12,438 nt of DNA from Thaumarchaeota archaeon UBA160 (GCA_002506605.1 DAXX01000061.1:1-12438); one strand, 5' to 3'. Positions 1 to 6,279 are shown, counted from the first letter of the stretch. A program made the numbers and translations. Notes: generated by a model from the letters alone, not told the origin.

Positions 1-46
1 CACATTCCTAATTACTGTTTATAAATCAGCATCAAATTTTGCAAAC

Positions 47-58
47 GTTTATATTTTT
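47..58 (+). promoter_or_regulatory. Probable TATA box for btpA
   Basis: An A/T-only stretch with the core TTTATATT (48-55) is centred about 31 bases before the btpA ATG. That spacing would put the transcript start within a few bases of the start codon, giving a leaderless or very short leader. No Shine-Dalgarno-like motif lies before the ATG, which fits. A second TATA-like motif, TTTATAAAT, lies at 18-26. Assigned by position and composition only. Confidence 0.4.
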
Positions 59-82
59 AAAAGCGTTAAGAATGCAATCAAA

Positions 83-871
83 ATGGTTAAACTTCCTTTT
101 AAAAACAGGCCCTTCATTATAGGGATGATCCATTTAAAACCTTTGCTTGGCTCACCTAAATATTCAGGTTTGAACACAGTCATAAATACTGCATTAAAAG
201 ACCTTGAGAGCTTACAAGAAGGAGGGGTCGATGGAGTTATGGTTGAGAACTTTTGGGATGTTCCATATTTTAAGGATCCGAGCTCCAACCCTGAAACAAT
301 AGCGTCTTATGCTAGAGTTTTATGCGAAATAAAAAGAAACTCTCATCTCCCAATAGGAGTAAATTTGTTGAGAAACGGTTGCTTGGGAGCCTTATCTCTA
401 GCTGAGTCTTTTGAATTAAATTTTATCAGGGTTAACGTTCTGAACGAAGCCTATGTAACAGATCAGGGAATCATAGAAGGGTGCGGCCCACATCTTATGC
501 GTTTTAGAAGTAGCTTGAACTCGGCTGTCGCTGTAATCGCTGATGTTCATGTAAAACATTCATATCCACTTTTGCAAAGATCCATAGAAGATTCGGCAAG
601 GGATGTAGAAGAAAGAGGGCTGGCGGATGCAATTGTAGTAACCGGCTCAAGAACTGGAAGCCCACCATCAGCTGAAGAGGTTAAAGCCGTAAAAAACAGC
701 GTCAGCCTACCAGTTCTCATAGGGAGCGGACTTAATCCTGAAAACGCAAAGATCTTATTAGAACATGCTGATGGGGCCATAGTCGGGACATACTTTAAAG
801 AAAATGGTAAAGTCGAGAATCCGGTTGATGTTGAGAGAGTTAAAAAGCTTATGGAAGTCATTAAAAGATGA
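83..871 (+). CDS. BtpA/SgcQ family TIM-barrel protein
   Basis: This 262-residue protein matches the BtpA family (PF03437), predicted TIM-barrel proteins. Named members affect photosystem I stability in cyanobacteria (BtpA) or lie in sugar operons (SgcQ); the archaeal role is unknown. Recognisable parts are the N-terminal FIIGMIHLKPLLGSP (about residues 11-25), the acidic DGVMVENFWDVPY (about 50-62), PIGVNLLRN in the next strand, the central ADVHVKHSYPL, and the C-terminal phosphate-binding-like pair VVTGSRTGSPPS and PVLIGSGLNPEN. Length is normal for the family. The ATG is the first good start after a TATA-like box, and no ribosome-binding site is visible. The stop overlaps the start of the DUF354 gene by ATGA, so the two are almost certainly co-transcribed. 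The family call is firm; substrate and reaction are unknown. Confidence 0.88.
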   Translation: MVKLPFKNRPFIIGMIHLKPLLGSPKYSGLNTVINTALKDLESLQEGGVDGVMVENFWDVPYFKDPSSNPETIASYARVLCEIKRNSHLPIGVNLLRNGCLGALSLAESFELNFIRVNVLNEAYVTDQGIIEGCGPHLMRFRSSLNSAVAVIADVHVKHSYPLLQRSIEDSARDVEERGLADAIVVTGSRTGSPPSAEEVKAVKNSVSLPVLIGSGLNPENAKILLEHADGAIVGTYFKENGKVENPVDVERVKKLMEVIKR

Positions 872-1872
872 AGATCTGGATAGATGCGCTAACGCCAAAG
901 CATTACTTAATGACAAAAGCGCTTGAAGACCTTTTTCTTAATAATGGATATGACGTATTCGTTACTATGAGGGAATATGAAGAACTGCAAAGAGTTTCTA
1001 AAAGGATCACCATCAATTCGAAATATGCAATAGTTGGCTCATACGGCGGGAAGGATTTAAAAGAAAAGCTCGTTCAAAGCGGGAAAAGGATACTTGAACT
1101 GAGCAGCTTGATAAATGATCTGAAGCCAGACTTCAGCATTTCTTTTGGAAGCCCAGAAGCTGCAAGGGTATCATTTGGACTGGGTATACCTCACGTTCTT
1201 ATTTGTGACTCCCCTCATAGCACTTACGTGTGCAAGCTTACTGTTCCGTTATCAAAATATTTGTTAACTCCGTGGATAATAAAAAAAGAAAAATTTGCAA
1301 AATACGGAATAGAAAGTAAAAGAGTATTAAAATATAAAAGTTTGGATCCAACCTCCTGGCTTTACAGAAAGGATATATGGCCAGCAAAGAATCGCATAGA
1401 AGAAATATCAACGGGTAGCATCATAATAAGAGAAAGCGAGTATATGGCTTCGTATTTAAAAGATCATATTGATTTTGAAAAATTTGCGCTCGATATAGCA
1501 AACGAATATCCTAACAAAAATGTTGTTTTATTAAAAAGGTACACAAACGAAGAAAAAACGGTTGAAAACCTTATAATATACGGAGGAGAGTTTTTCGGGC
1601 CCAATGTGCTTGAGCGTTCGTATGGTTTTATTGGTGGCGGAGGAACAATGAATGTTGAAGCTATTCTTCTTGGAATAAAGACTGTTAGTGTTTTTTCTTA
1701 TACAACAGATGTTGAAGAGTACCTTTTAAGAAAAGGCTTTATTAAGAAAGAAAAAGATCCTGCAAATATAAAGAAGTATTTAGACGATAATAAGAAAATT
1801 AAAGTTCCAAAATTGTCAGATGCTGCCTCCGAGATATATAAATTGATAAAAAGTTTGCGATTAAATGCATAA
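868..1872 (+). CDS. DUF354 family, glycosyltransferase-B-like protein
   Basis: This 334-residue protein fits DUF354 (PF04007), archaeal proteins related in fold to GT-B glycosyltransferases and UDP-GlcNAc 2-epimerases. Diagnostic parts are the N-terminal MKIWIDALTPKHYLMTKALE (family form MKvWIDi..P.Hv.f...i), PDFSISFGSPEAARVSFGLG followed by IPHVLICDSPHS (about residues 88-119), and a C-terminal glycine-rich nucleotide-binding-like segment GGGGTMNVEAILLG (about 251-264). The usual second-position Pro-His pair of the N-terminal motif is present as P-K-H. Length is typical. It overlaps btpA by ATGA and ends 4 bases before the convergent orphan gene. A sugar or nucleotide-sugar substrate is inferred from the fold relatives; no reaction is established for the family. 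Confidence 0.82.
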   Translation: MKIWIDALTPKHYLMTKALEDLFLNNGYDVFVTMREYEELQRVSKRITINSKYAIVGSYGGKDLKEKLVQSGKRILELSSLINDLKPDFSISFGSPEAARVSFGLGIPHVLICDSPHSTYVCKLTVPLSKYLLTPWIIKKEKFAKYGIESKRVLKYKSLDPTSWLYRKDIWPAKNRIEEISTGSIIIRESEYMASYLKDHIDFEKFALDIANEYPNKNVVLLKRYTNEEKTVENLIIYGGEFFGPNVLERSYGFIGGGGTMNVEAILLGIKTVSVFSYTTDVEEYLLRKGFIKKEKDPANIKKYLDDNKKIKVPKLSDAASEIYKLIKSLRLNA

Positions 1873-1876
1873 AAAA

Positions 1877-2698
1877 TCATTTTTCTCTTATTTTGCGTAT
1901 CAATTCATTGATCTTCGTATGGTCAAGGGATACTATAGAGGTTAAGAAACTGGTTTCCTTTGTCTGGTTTATCCAATCCAGCATCTTTTTTAAAACTAAT
2001 TTTTTATGCTTTCTCATCGCTTCATGAAAAGTCTTACCTTCACTAACGTCTGCCAAAAACTGGTTTCCTTCTTTTCTCAACCAAATTATTAAATAACCCT
2101 TAAAATTTTTTGTTAATGGCACGTTTATAGTTTTGTCTTTCGTTAATCTTATCGTATAGACGTCTTTTTTATCATCGACATATCTAACAAAAGTAATGCC
2201 AGGAACGATAAGACTTTCAAATAGATAAGCCGCATACTCAAGTATAGATTTAGGTATCTTGATACTTATGTTTTCAAAGACGGCCTTGCCATTTTCATTA
2301 AGTTTGATAAACCTGCCCAGATAGCATTTACTTGGTGGATAAATGCTGTCCTTTATTTCATAACTTATACCGTTGTTTAATTGGGTAAGAGATTGAAAAA
2401 TCTGGTCCACTTTTCTAAGTTTTTGTATCCATCGTTGGCTTTCTGTTGAACCCAAACCCTCCCTCTGAATCTTTTCTTTGCTTAAACCCAAGCTGTTCTG
2501 AATTATTAGCCTTTCAATCCCGTATTTTTTTGCAATGTTATTTAGTGATTTAAGAACCTTGTTTGGGTTTGCTCTTAAAGAATAGTAACCGTTTAACTTA
2601 ACTTCGCCACCTATCACAACATAATATGATAGAAGAACGGCATCAGATATATCCCATTGCACGTAAAGATACGTTCCTTGAGAATCACTCACATTCAT
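1877..2698 (-). CDS. Orphan protein downstream of RNase Z
   Basis: I do not recognise this 273-residue protein. No signal peptide, membrane segment, zinc cluster or nucleotide-binding loop is visible. The N-terminal third reads as alternating strands and a helix: TYLYVQWDIS, LLSYYVVIGGEV, KLNGYYSL, a helix around PNKVLKSLNNIAKKYGI, then ERLIIQNS. That order and the Asp at residue 17 recall RNase H/RuvC-like folds, but the second acidic residue expected at the end of the fourth strand is Gln, so this is only a weak inference. The C-terminal third is basic and helical (KTFHEAMRKHKKLVLKKM and a lysine-rich tail). The ATG overlaps the end of the RNase Z gene by 14 bases, so translation is probably coupled. 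Its 3' end meets the DUF354 gene tail to tail, 4 bases apart. Confidence 0.75.
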   Translation of the reverse strand: MNVSDSQGTYLYVQWDISDAVLLSYYVVIGGEVKLNGYYSLRANPNKVLKSLNNIAKKYGIERLIIQNSLGLSKEKIQREGLGSTESQRWIQKLRKVDQIFQSLTQLNNGISYEIKDSIYPPSKCYLGRFIKLNENGKAVFENISIKIPKSILEYAAYLFESLIVPGITFVRYVDDKKDVYTIRLTKDKTINVPLTKNFKGYLIIWLRKEGNQFLADVSEGKTFHEAMRKHKKLVLKKMLDWINQTKETSFLTSIVSLDHTKINELIRKIREK

Positions 2699-3626
2699 TT
2701 ATATTATTGAAAACGTTTATATCGTTATCTTCAATTTTTATGCACATAAAGTCTTTTGCAGCTACTGTATTTGGGAATATTTTCCTAGCTTCCTCTTCGA
2801 GATAACTTACATCCTTGTACCTCTCACTAAAATGATAAAGCGCCAAAAGCTTGGCGCCTGACCTTAAGGCTACTATCGCAGCCTGTTCAGAAGTAGAATG
2901 TAACATTTCGCTCGCTTTATTCGCAAGCTCTCTAGAAAAAGTTGATTCATGTATTATTATATCTGAACCTTTGAAAAATTCTATAAGCTGTTCAAAATAA
3001 GCAGTGTCACCGCTTATAGATACTGACAAAGGTGCCGGCGGAGGATCGCTTACCATCTCAGGTTTTATCGTTTTCCCGTTAATGATAATGCTTTCACCAA
3101 GCTGCAGCTTGTTCCACAGAGGCCCACGGGGTATTCCAAGCTCCAACGCTTTTTCTGGATGAAACTTTCTCTTTAGCTTGTGCTCAAAAAGCCTGTACGC
3201 ATAAGATTCTGTACTGTGAACCGTAGGGAACGCTAACACTTCAATTTCCTTGTTCTTATAAACGCTTCCTTGATGGGCTTCTATGAACTCAACTTCAAAT
3301 GTCAGGTCCATGTAAAACTCTTTGTTGAACATTTTTAAAAATTGAAAAAGTTTTCTTGTACCAACTACGGTAAGTTTTTCTTTTCTATTCATTAAAGCCA
3401 TTGTCATGAGAAGGCCAGGCAAACCTAAAACGTGGTCAAAGTGCATGTGAGAGATAAAGACAGCCTTAATCTTAATGGGATTCAAGCCTGCTATTTGAAG
3501 CTGTTTTTGTAGCCCTTCACCAGCATCAAAAAGATAGGCGCCGTTAGTTGTCATGATATAAATTGAAACTGTATTACGCTCTCTTGTTGGAACAGCTGCA
3601 GAGGTACCTAAGAAAACGATTTTCAA
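2685..3626 (-). CDS. rnz: Ribonuclease Z (tRNA 3' endonuclease)
   Basis: RNase Z removes the 3' trailer from tRNA precursors, leaving the end ready for CCA addition. The 313-residue metallo-beta-lactamase protein has the short-form (RNase ZS) length. Metal-site motifs are visible in order: SHMHFDH (His60, His62, Asp64, His65), His137 in TVHSTESYAYRL, Asp207 in SGDTAYF, His243 in MLHSTSEQAA, and His265 in LALYHFSERY. The family's substrate-arm region is present around FHPEKALELGIPRGPLWNKL. The zinc motif has Phe where most relatives have Gly (HxHGDH). The start is TTG; MKIVFLGTSAAVPT is the typical RNase Z beginning, so I accept it. No ribosome-binding site is seen, but a TATA-like box lies about 28 bases upstream, suggesting a leaderless transcript. 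The orphan gene overlaps its end. Substrates include the window's own tRNA-Ala, which encodes no CCA. Confidence 0.93.
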   Translation of the reverse strand: MKIVFLGTSAAVPTRERNTVSIYIMTTNGAYLFDAGEGLQKQLQIAGLNPIKIKAVFISHMHFDHVLGLPGLLMTMALMNRKEKLTVVGTRKLFQFLKMFNKEFYMDLTFEVEFIEAHQGSVYKNKEIEVLAFPTVHSTESYAYRLFEHKLKRKFHPEKALELGIPRGPLWNKLQLGESIIINGKTIKPEMVSDPPPAPLSVSISGDTAYFEQLIEFFKGSDIIIHESTFSRELANKASEMLHSTSEQAAIVALRSGAKLLALYHFSERYKDVSYLEEEARKIFPNTVAAKDFMCIKIEDNDINVFNNINECE

Positions 3627-3650
3627 TTCTTTAGGTATTTTGATGCCGTA

Positions 3651-3660
3651 TACTTATAAT
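3651..3660 (-). promoter_or_regulatory. Probable TATA box for rnz
   Basis: Read on the minus strand, the motif TTATAAGT is centred about 28 bases before the TTG start of rnz, in the 47-base gap behind trm1. The spacing would start the transcript almost at the TTG, which explains the missing ribosome-binding site. Assigned from composition and spacing only. Confidence 0.4.
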
Positions 3661-3673
3661 TATTCTTAAAAAA

Positions 3674-4774
3674 TTATTTAAAAAACATTGATTTAAAAAC
3701 GCCAAAGGGAGAATCTGTTTTAATTCCTGTTGGGCTGAACACGGTGCCTGACGCTCTAAATCCTGATTTTTTTAAATCATATATTAATGATGACCTTGAT
3801 GGAGTTGAAGTTTTAAGTACAGAAGCCATAAATTTAGTATCATAGTAAAAAGGGATATCGTCAAGCTCTTCTAAAGCTGTAGCAAAAAGTTCGCTACAAC
3901 GTTTGCAACCACCAGAAATTTCATACGCTTTATTTATTATATCTTTATCAAATATTTTTCCTGCATAAATAGGCCCTATGGCATCTGTGGGCTCGCCACA
4001 ATATGGACAGAATGCATATTTTTCTAAAGAAATAAAGCCACAATCGCTTGTTGTTATATATTTAATTTCTTTAACGAGCTCGTTTGCAAGGGATGCTTTT
4101 GGTTTTATTATATGATAAGATCTTATATAATGTTTATCTACATGAGCAAAGATAGGGACGGCCGCTATATTGATTGTTGACGCATCTAAAACAACGTTTG
4201 TTATTGCAATTCTTGCCTGTAATTCTTTCAGAAATTGAACCTTTTTTGCCTTTATATGGTATCTTTTTTCTAAAGCCTCTGAATGTATTCCGCCGAGAAC
4301 TTGTGTGTCAGTAAAAGTAAAGGAAATTATGCCGCCACCTTTGACTGATCTGATGGCATTAAAAATATATGGAGAAGAAGAGCCGAAAGGATCTACATCA
4401 ATTCCGTCAACTCTGCCAAAGTTGACTAACCTTTGAAAAAAATCGTTAGCCTCTAAGTTATAAAATATTGCTTTCCCTTTTACATTGTTAATTTCCCAAT
4501 TTTTCTGCATTATTTTTAAGCTATTTTCATCTAGATCATTAAAAATAAACGTTGAGAAGCCTTTGCCTTCAACTGAAAGTCTGATCCCTTTTATTCCCGT
4601 GCCTGAAAAAGGTTCTGCATATATCAAGTTTTCACCTTTAGTTAATGCATACGCGGTAAATATTTTAACAAAAACGTCCCTTGAAAATTCCCCAAGCGGA
4701 TTATAAAAAGCTGTACTATTGCCAATCTTTCTAACTATCTTAACATTTCCTTCATATGTTGTGTCTGTGAGCAT
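3674..4774 (-). CDS. trm1: tRNA (guanine26-N2)-dimethyltransferase Trm1
   Basis: Trm1 uses S-adenosylmethionine to mono- and dimethylate guanine 26 of tRNA, stabilising the hinge between the D and anticodon stems. The 366-residue protein has normal archaeal length. Visible motifs: the N-terminal substrate signature AFYNPLGEFSRDVFV (residues 22-36), SAM-binding motif I as YAEPFSGTGIKGIR (52-65), the acidic ribose-binding FNDLDENS (78-85), and the catalytic IDVDPFGSSSPYI (125-137). A C-terminal zinc site follows, with Cys256, Cys259 (CPYCG), Cys290 and Cys293 (CKRC). The ATG at 4774 starts MLTDTTYEGNVKI; a GCTGATC sequence just upstream may serve as ribosome-binding site. It is divergent from aIF5A and lies 47 bases before rnz, which has its own promoter-like box. 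Confidence 0.95.
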   Translation of the reverse strand: MLTDTTYEGNVKIVRKIGNSTAFYNPLGEFSRDVFVKIFTAYALTKGENLIYAEPFSGTGIKGIRLSVEGKGFSTFIFNDLDENSLKIMQKNWEINNVKGKAIFYNLEANDFFQRLVNFGRVDGIDVDPFGSSSPYIFNAIRSVKGGGIISFTFTDTQVLGGIHSEALEKRYHIKAKKVQFLKELQARIAITNVVLDASTINIAAVPIFAHVDKHYIRSYHIIKPKASLANELVKEIKYITTSDCGFISLEKYAFCPYCGEPTDAIGPIYAGKIFDKDIINKAYEISGGCKRCSELFATALEELDDIPFYYDTKFMASVLKTSTPSRSSLIYDLKKSGFRASGTVFSPTGIKTDSPFGVFKSMFFK

Positions 4775-4836
4775 ATAGATCAGCTGAGGTGCATCATTTC
4801 ATTTGGCAGAGCCATCAACGCAGTTCAGTTTCTTCA

Positions 4837-4851
4837 TATAATTATAAAAAT
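4837..4851 (-). promoter_or_regulatory. Candidate trm1 promoter
   Basis: Within the 194-base divergent gap between trm1 and aIF5A, the minus strand carries a continuous T/A stretch with TTTTTATAATTATAT. A TATA box here predicts a transcript start near 4820 and a leader of roughly 45 bases before the trm1 ATG. That is longer than the near-leaderless spacing of rnz and aIF5A. Supported by composition only. Confidence 0.33.
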
Positions 4852-4934
4852 TTTACCGTTGCTTTAAAAGGTTTGCTGTTTTTATTATCATTGAGAAGTT
4901 TTAAAAAGAAAATTTTTGTAGCATATTTTTGAAA

Positions 4935-4945
4935 AATTTAATTAA
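4935..4945 (+). promoter_or_regulatory. Probable TATA box for aIF5A
   Basis: The A/T stretch with ATTTAATTA (4936-4944) is centred about 29 bases before the aIF5A ATG, predicting an mRNA start within a few bases of the start codon. A GGTG lies at 4964-4967, only one base before the ATG and too close to act as a ribosome-binding site. A leaderless message therefore fits best. Confidence 0.42.
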
Positions 4946-4968
4946 TCCATCTGAGTATACATTGGTGT

Positions 4969-5361
4969 ATGACAAAACCGATGGAATTAGGAGACATTAA
5001 AGAAGGTTCATATATTATGATAGATAACCTACCCTGTAAGGTTGTGGAGGTCGAGAAAAGCAAACCTGGGAAGCATGGGAGCGCGAAGGTTCGAGTAGTT
5101 GGAATAGATATATTTACTGGAGCAAAGAAAAGCTATGTAGGACCTTCAGAATCAAAGGTCGACGTTCCGATAATTGAAAAAGGTTCAGGGCAAGTTCTTA
5201 GCGTAACCGGTAACACTGTACAACTTATGGACCTTCAAACCTTCCAGACTCTTGAAGCAGAGTATATTGAAGAAGACCTTAAGCCAAGAATAAAAGAAGG
5301 GCAAGAGGTTGAGTACTGGAAAGTTATGGATAAAATAAAAATAGTTCGTATAAAATCATAA
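4969..5361 (+). CDS. Translation factor aIF5A (hypusine protein)
   Basis: This is archaeal IF5A, the homologue of eukaryotic eIF5A and bacterial EF-P. It binds the ribosome between the P and E sites and helps peptide-bond formation at difficult sequences. The 130-residue length is normal. The N-terminal SH3-like domain carries the modification loop VEKSKPGKHGSAKVRVVG; the lysine converted to hypusine or deoxyhypusine is Lys35, in GKHG. The next domain begins after GIDIFTGAKK and is an OB-fold with LMDLQTFQTLEAEY. The ATG start gives a normal N terminus, with promoter-like sequence about 29 bases upstream. The gene is monocistronic: a T-run follows within 40 bases and the next gene region has its own TATA boxes. 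The identity is unambiguous. Confidence 0.96.
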   Translation: MTKPMELGDIKEGSYIMIDNLPCKVVEVEKSKPGKHGSAKVRVVGIDIFTGAKKSYVGPSESKVDVPIIEKGSGQVLSVTGNTVQLMDLQTFQTLEAEYIEEDLKPRIKEGQEVEYWKVMDKIKIVRIKS

Positions 5362-5577
5362 GTTTATTAATTCAGTGTAGCAAAGTAATTTGGTTTTTAA
5401 CGTAAATTTAATTAAATAAGAACTTTCATTCCTTGAGCAGATATATGCATTATGACTTATTATTTCTTGAGCGCTGATTGCAATAATTACTTTTTAGACA
5501 TATTTTTGTAACGATAACAAACCAAGGAAATGGAATGAGAGAATAGAAATGCTTTTATAACCAAATTATAGCAATAC
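5362..5577 (+). other. A/T-rich spacer with small repeats
   Basis: This is the left half of a 416-base gap without protein genes. A T-run (5394-5398) behind aIF5A may be its terminator. Two 11-base near-identical copies with one mismatch, ATTCCTTGAGC (5428-5438) and ATTTCTTGAGC (5462-5472), lie 34 bases apart. CTTTCATTCC (5423-5432) can pair with GGAATGAGAG (5532-5541) apart from one G-T wobble. I see no convincing open reading frame here. At the right end the spacer holds the promoter-like box of the RNA region. Confidence 0.4.
5552..5560 (+). promoter_or_regulatory. Candidate promoter of the RNA-tRNA-archease unit
   Basis: CTTTTATAA is a good archaeal TATA-like box and predicts a transcript start near 5585. 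A second box, AATATAAATA, lies at 5599-5608. No A/T-rich box lies at the position expected for a private tRNA promoter (about 5745-5755), where the sequence is G+C-richer. The tRNA and archease gene therefore probably depend on one or both of these upstream boxes. Confidence 0.45.
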
Positions 5578-5612
5578 ATAGATAGATGCGCGTGCAGAAT
5601 ATAAATAGATAG

Positions 5613-5777
5613 CTCGCGAACAACGAAGCCTCAGCGCTCCGATAGAGCTAGCTTCGTTGAATGAAGCGAGAAAAATCCAACCGTTGGGTTTGGGCAAATA
5701 AGGACCCAGTCTAATGGCTTGTCATACGATGGGCGGACTGACCTCATGGGATGAAGACAACGATAAGCCAGACAAAT
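5613..5777 (+). ncRNA. Structured RNA candidate fused upstream of tRNA-Ala
   Basis: About 165 bases of roughly 50% G+C by hand count stand out from A/T-rich surroundings and have no credible reading frame. Two stem systems are visible. The first has CTCGC (5613-5617) pairing with GCGAG (5666-5670), enclosing the 9-bp stem CAACGAAGC (5621-5629) with GCTTCGTTG (5651-5659), capped by GCTC-CGATA-GAGC. The second has TGGCTT (5715-5720) pairing with AAGCCA (5765-5770), with inner pairs possible from CAGTC with GACTG or TTGTC with GACAA. One base after the second stem comes ACA (5772-5774), exactly three bases before the first base of tRNA-Ala. That is the position of the ACA box in H/ACA guide RNAs, but I could not fold a clean guide pocket and kink-turn. 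It does not show the RNase P RNA or SRP RNA core motifs I know. The candidate is real as structure; its class is uncertain. Confidence 0.5.
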
Positions 5778-5850
5778 GGGGCCGGTAGTTCAGGGGTAGA
5801 ACGCCCGCCTTGCACGCGGGAGGTCGGGGGTTCAAGTCCCCCCCGGTCCA
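5778..5850 (+). tRNA. tRNA-Ala, anticodon TGC
   Basis: The 73-base sequence folds as a complete cloverleaf. The acceptor stem GGGCCGG pairs with CCGGTCC (5843-5849) and contains the G3-U70 wobble pair that defines alanine tRNAs. The anticodon stem CCCGC/GCGGG (5804-5808 and 5816-5820) holds the loop CTTGCAC with anticodon TGC at 5811-5813. The T stem is GGGGG/CCCCC around TTCAAGT. The discriminator base is A (5850). There is no intron. The CCA seen at 5848-5850 is the end of the acceptor stem plus the discriminator, so the 3' CCA is not encoded and must be added after RNase Z cleavage. Four T residues follow directly. The archease gene starts only 15 bases downstream. Confidence 0.97.
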
Positions 5851-5854
5851 TTTT

Positions 5855-5861
5855 GGTGGTC
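5855..5861 (+). promoter_or_regulatory. Ribosome-binding site of archease
   Basis: GGTGGTC closely matches the archaeal Shine-Dalgarno core GGTGATC and ends 4 bases before the TTG at 5866. It decides the TTG as start in place of the later ATG at 5890. It begins 4 bases after the mature tRNA-Ala end, so the whole leader left after tRNA 3' cleavage is 15 bases. Confidence 0.6.
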
Positions 5862-5865
5862 AAGA

Positions 5866-6279
5866 TTGAGAATAAGAGAATTAGAGTATATGGGAGACGC
5901 TTATATTGAAGTTACTGGGAAAGATCTTACTGAGTGCTTTAAAGGGGCTGCAGTTGGCTTATTAAGACTTGTTTATAACATAAAAAAAGTTGAGCTAAAA
6001 GAAGATATAAACGTAGAAATTAAAGGTTTTGATCTTCAAAACTTGCTTTATAAATGGCTCGAGTTTTTGATAATAAAGTTGACTGCTGAAAGATTTGCAC
6101 CTGGATATTTTGACATCGAAGTTAATAAAGAAGTAACTGGCCTTAAAGGAACCGTTTACGGAGAAAAATATTCACCTAAAAAACACGGTTTTAAAACAGA
6201 AGTTAAAGGAATAACTTATCATTTGATGGAAATAAATTGCAATGAGAAATGCAAGCTAAGATTTTTGGTTGACCTTTAA
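5866..6279 (+). CDS. Archease, tRNA-splicing ligase cofactor
   Basis: Archease helps the RNA ligase RtcB by accelerating its guanylylation, supporting tRNA exon ligation and RNA repair. The 137-residue length is normal for the family (PF01951). Visible features are the N-terminal strand-turn LEYMGDAYIEVTG followed by KDLTECFKGAAVGLL (family pattern lEHTADigirv.G.sleElFe.Aa.al), the middle LLYKWLEFLIIKL, the highly conserved HGFKTEVKGITYHLMEI (about residues 106-122), and the C-terminal Asp in FLVDL. The usual His of the N-terminal EHTAD is Tyr here, while the following Asp, a metal ligand in the family, is kept. The start is TTG, chosen from the ribosome-binding site GGTGGTC just upstream. 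The gene sits 15 bases behind tRNA-Ala and 1 base before the next gene's ATG. No rtcB is in the window. Confidence 0.88.
   Translation: MRIRELEYMGDAYIEVTGKDLTECFKGAAVGLLRLVYNIKKVELKEDINVEIKGFDLQNLLYKWLEFLIIKLTAERFAPGYFDIEVNKEVTGLKGTVYGEKYSPKKHGFKTEVKGITYHLMEINCNEKCKLRFLVDL

Noticed and set aside
49..288. Minus-strand frame opposite btpA, and similar long frames opposite trm1, hsp20 and archease
   Set aside because: They are antisense to well-supported family members and encode no recognisable protein.
5661..5757. C/D box guide RNA (ATGAAG-like box C, CTGA at 5738-5741)
   Set aside because: No proper RTGATGA box C is present, and the C- and D-like motifs are not in a consistent order or spacing.
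5613..5777. RNase P RNA or SRP RNA
   Set aside because: I could not find the conserved P4 strands of RNase P RNA or the domain IV core of SRP RNA, and the stretch is shorter than usual for either.
5848..5850. Encoded 3' CCA of tRNA-Ala
   Set aside because: The CC belongs to the acceptor stem and the A is the discriminator base; no further CCA follows.
5866..5892. ATG at 5890 as archease start
   Set aside because: It would remove the conserved N-terminal strand, and the ribosome-binding site GGTGGTC is spaced for the TTG at 5866.
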